The translations under genes were made by a program, and so were the position numbers. The notes beneath the pieces are model-generated. The model did not search any database. It had not been told where the DNA came from and saw only the letters and a program-made list of their open reading frames with translations. Source: Pomphorhynchus laevis (lineage: Eukaryota; Acanthocephala; Palaeacanthocephala; Echinorhynchida; Pomphorhynchidae). From it: a stretch of 64,000 nucleotides of DNA. Where the stretch lies: contig WNNJ02002686.1 in assembly GCA_012934845.2 (NCBI GenBank), positions 1 through 64,000 of the forward strand. Reading direction: 5' to 3'. Of this stretch, positions 62,309-64,000 are shown in pieces (position 1 is the first letter of the stretch; every line of letters begins with the position of its first letter).

Positions 62309-62635
62309 TTAACCAAACCAAGGATAAGAACTTCCAATGTTGCCCTGATCAGCGTGTCTTATCCAAGTGTTGACCATGGCTTTGAATTGGCTCAAAGATG
62401 ACGCAGTAATGATGTCGTGAGGCAATGCGTTCCACAACTTTCTCACTCTGCGTGACAATCGAGATACCATTGTTGACTTTCCAATTTGTCTTGCGCGTAA
62501 TGCGAGAGAATGACCCCTGCGACTTTGTCGGACATTCAATTCAACACATTCACTTGGGTATCCATCTATCCCCTTTACTATAAACCACATCGCAAACAGA
62601 TCCAGAACGAGTAGTCTGCCTTGCACTGATATCAT
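62309..62635 (-). mobile_element. LINE (CR1/Jockey-like) RT C-terminal fragment
   Basis: The minus-strand frame reads LLVLDLFAMWFIVKGIDGYP, RRGHSLALRARQ and RVRKLWNALPHDIITASSL, the typical end of CR1/Jockey-group ORF2 (the VxxWNxLP motif). No catalytic domain is present. It lies upstream of PSMD7 exon 1 and faces the fragment at 63.4 kb. Confidence 0.8.
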
Positions 62636-63428
62636 TGATTGAACTAATGATCAAACCTAGTTAGAAGTCGCGTATATCGAAAAATTTGTGTGACGGCTCG
62701 AATTGATATAATGTAAAGAAAAGTTTTAATTGAATATCTTACCTTCCGATTGACATTTTAAATGCGAATAATTATTTTGTTAATCAGATTGCGTTTATTG
62801 AAAATTAAATATTTGTTTGATGGGAATATTTGTGAAAATTATTCTTATTCTCAAACATTAAAAATAAATTATTATTTTATCTGTACACTGATTTTTGTAA
62901 TTTCTAAAAACAATTTTTAAGTTTTAATTTTGTTTTAATTTTTTCAGTTTTCCAAAAAACTGAAAAACTGTAACTACTTGCTCAAACAACTAGTTACATC
63001 TAAATCAGGAAGCTAAATATGAAAGCATTGATTTATATTCACTGTTAAATATAATTGTAAATGAGTTTACCGGCTCCAAACCGAGAGGCTCCAGTAGGTA
63101 TTAATAAAATACTCATATTTATTTTTTGTTTAAAGGTAAAATACCCTTGAGAGATATAATTGCTATTAAAACAACATTATATAAATTTATAAATATGAAT
63201 TTATTGCTTTTATAATACACTTCTTAAATATAATTGTAAATTGCGATTTTCGCCCTCACCAAGCCTGGATGCTGTTGTATCGAATCAAAATAATATTAAG
63301 CATTATTGTGCATTATTGTATTGAGTATTATCAATACTTAATACTTAATACTTTAGTATAATACTACAATATTTCATATTAAAGTATAAATATGTATACC
63401 TGCATGCTTTCCTATCACTAAGCGAGAA

Positions 63429-63803
63429 TTGCTCGACTATAAGTCGGTACTGACGAGAGGGTCAATGATATGCTTTAGGGGTGGAACATCCAACTGCATG
63501 CGGCTGCGTGCGCTAGGGATAAGCTCGATTCGCGACAGATCTGTCTCACTAGACTTGTCCTGCCTTTGGGCGATTGTAAACAAACTTGATGGCTTCCCCA
63601 CTAAAATCCTTGGATTGAGAAGTAAGACATTACGCGATTACTCGAAAAGCTGTATAAGAGGCACAATTCTCAATTGCCCGCTAACTTTCGACAGTCACAT
63701 CGCGCTCTCACATTCCACACATGTGGAATGTGTTTCCCGAGGATGTCGTCGTGGTTTCTTCGATGAAGCACTTCAAGTGAGTGTGCCGTTGATGGAGATT
63801 TGA
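63429..63803 (+). mobile_element. LINE RT C-terminal fragment, related family
   Basis: The plus-strand frame contains RLRALGISSIRDRSVSLDL and LWAIVNKLDGFPTKILGL, aligning with the LDLFAMWFIVKGIDGYP part of the 62.3-kb piece, so both come from related non-LTR elements. A short perfect hairpin CATTCCACACATGTGGAATG lies at 63711-63730. Nothing else is recognised to the window end. Confidence 0.65.
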
Positions 63804-64000
63804 CATTCGCACTTTCACGGATATCTTGAATCCTTGATCCTGATATTGATGCGGACAATTTACTAATTACCCTATATTAATTTATAAATTTTGTTGTTTT
63901 TGATCAAGCAAAACAGCTTATCAGCAAACGCCTTGTATGTAATAGTATTAAGTATAATTCTAAGATGATTTGTAAATCACCTTAGAATTTAATCAAGTAT

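Overview
The window is a very AT-rich stretch of an animal nuclear genome, probably an invertebrate. The evidence is spliced genes with GT-AG introns from 44 bp to several kb, ataxin-2, proteasome and heme-pathway orthologues of animal type, and dense debris of Penelope-like elements (PLEs), LINEs, a hAT transposon and foldback repeats. I cannot name the phylum from sequence alone.

Layout. (1) 165-26562, minus strand: a complete ataxin-2 (ATXN2/Atx2) homologue. I assembled 17 coding exons whose splice phases all agree, giving a predicted 952-residue protein with Lsm, LsmAD and PAM2 elements. Its introns hold a 1.6-kb minisatellite of about 23-bp units, a tRNA-like tandem trimer, foldback elements, a 0.6-kb duplication, a LINE scrap and several PLE pieces. 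An RG-rich terminal exon lies on the opposite strand inside its last intron. (2) 26.6-37.5 kb: the ataxin-2 promoter side, then PLE copies of two lineages, LINE debris and a cluster of large inverted repeats. (3) 37548-43476, plus strand: a two-exon secreted LRR/follistatin/Kazal protein with a satellite in its intron. (4) 46137-48270, minus strand: an RPUSD1-like pseudouridine synthase in two exons with an odd junction. (5) 48.6-50.5 kb: a 0.6-kb foldback element and another PLE. (6) 51293-52093, plus strand: a single-exon uroporphyrinogen-III synthase. (7) 55359-61533, minus strand: a complete six-exon PSMD7/Rpn8, whose 4.3-kb first intron carries a decayed hAT transposon. (8) 62.3-63.8 kb: two LINE 3' fragments pointing toward each other.

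The host genes are unrelated housekeeping or secreted functions: mRNA regulation (ataxin-2), RNA modification (RPUSD1), heme synthesis (UROS) and the proteasome (PSMD7). There is no operon-like grouping. The most unusual signals are outside the genes. One is a repeated PLE tail whose best copy can form three mutually threaded helices. Another is a group of foldback repeats that share a GATATTTCG..GCTAAC core. There are also indications that some genes use an acceptor site just upstream of the start codon.
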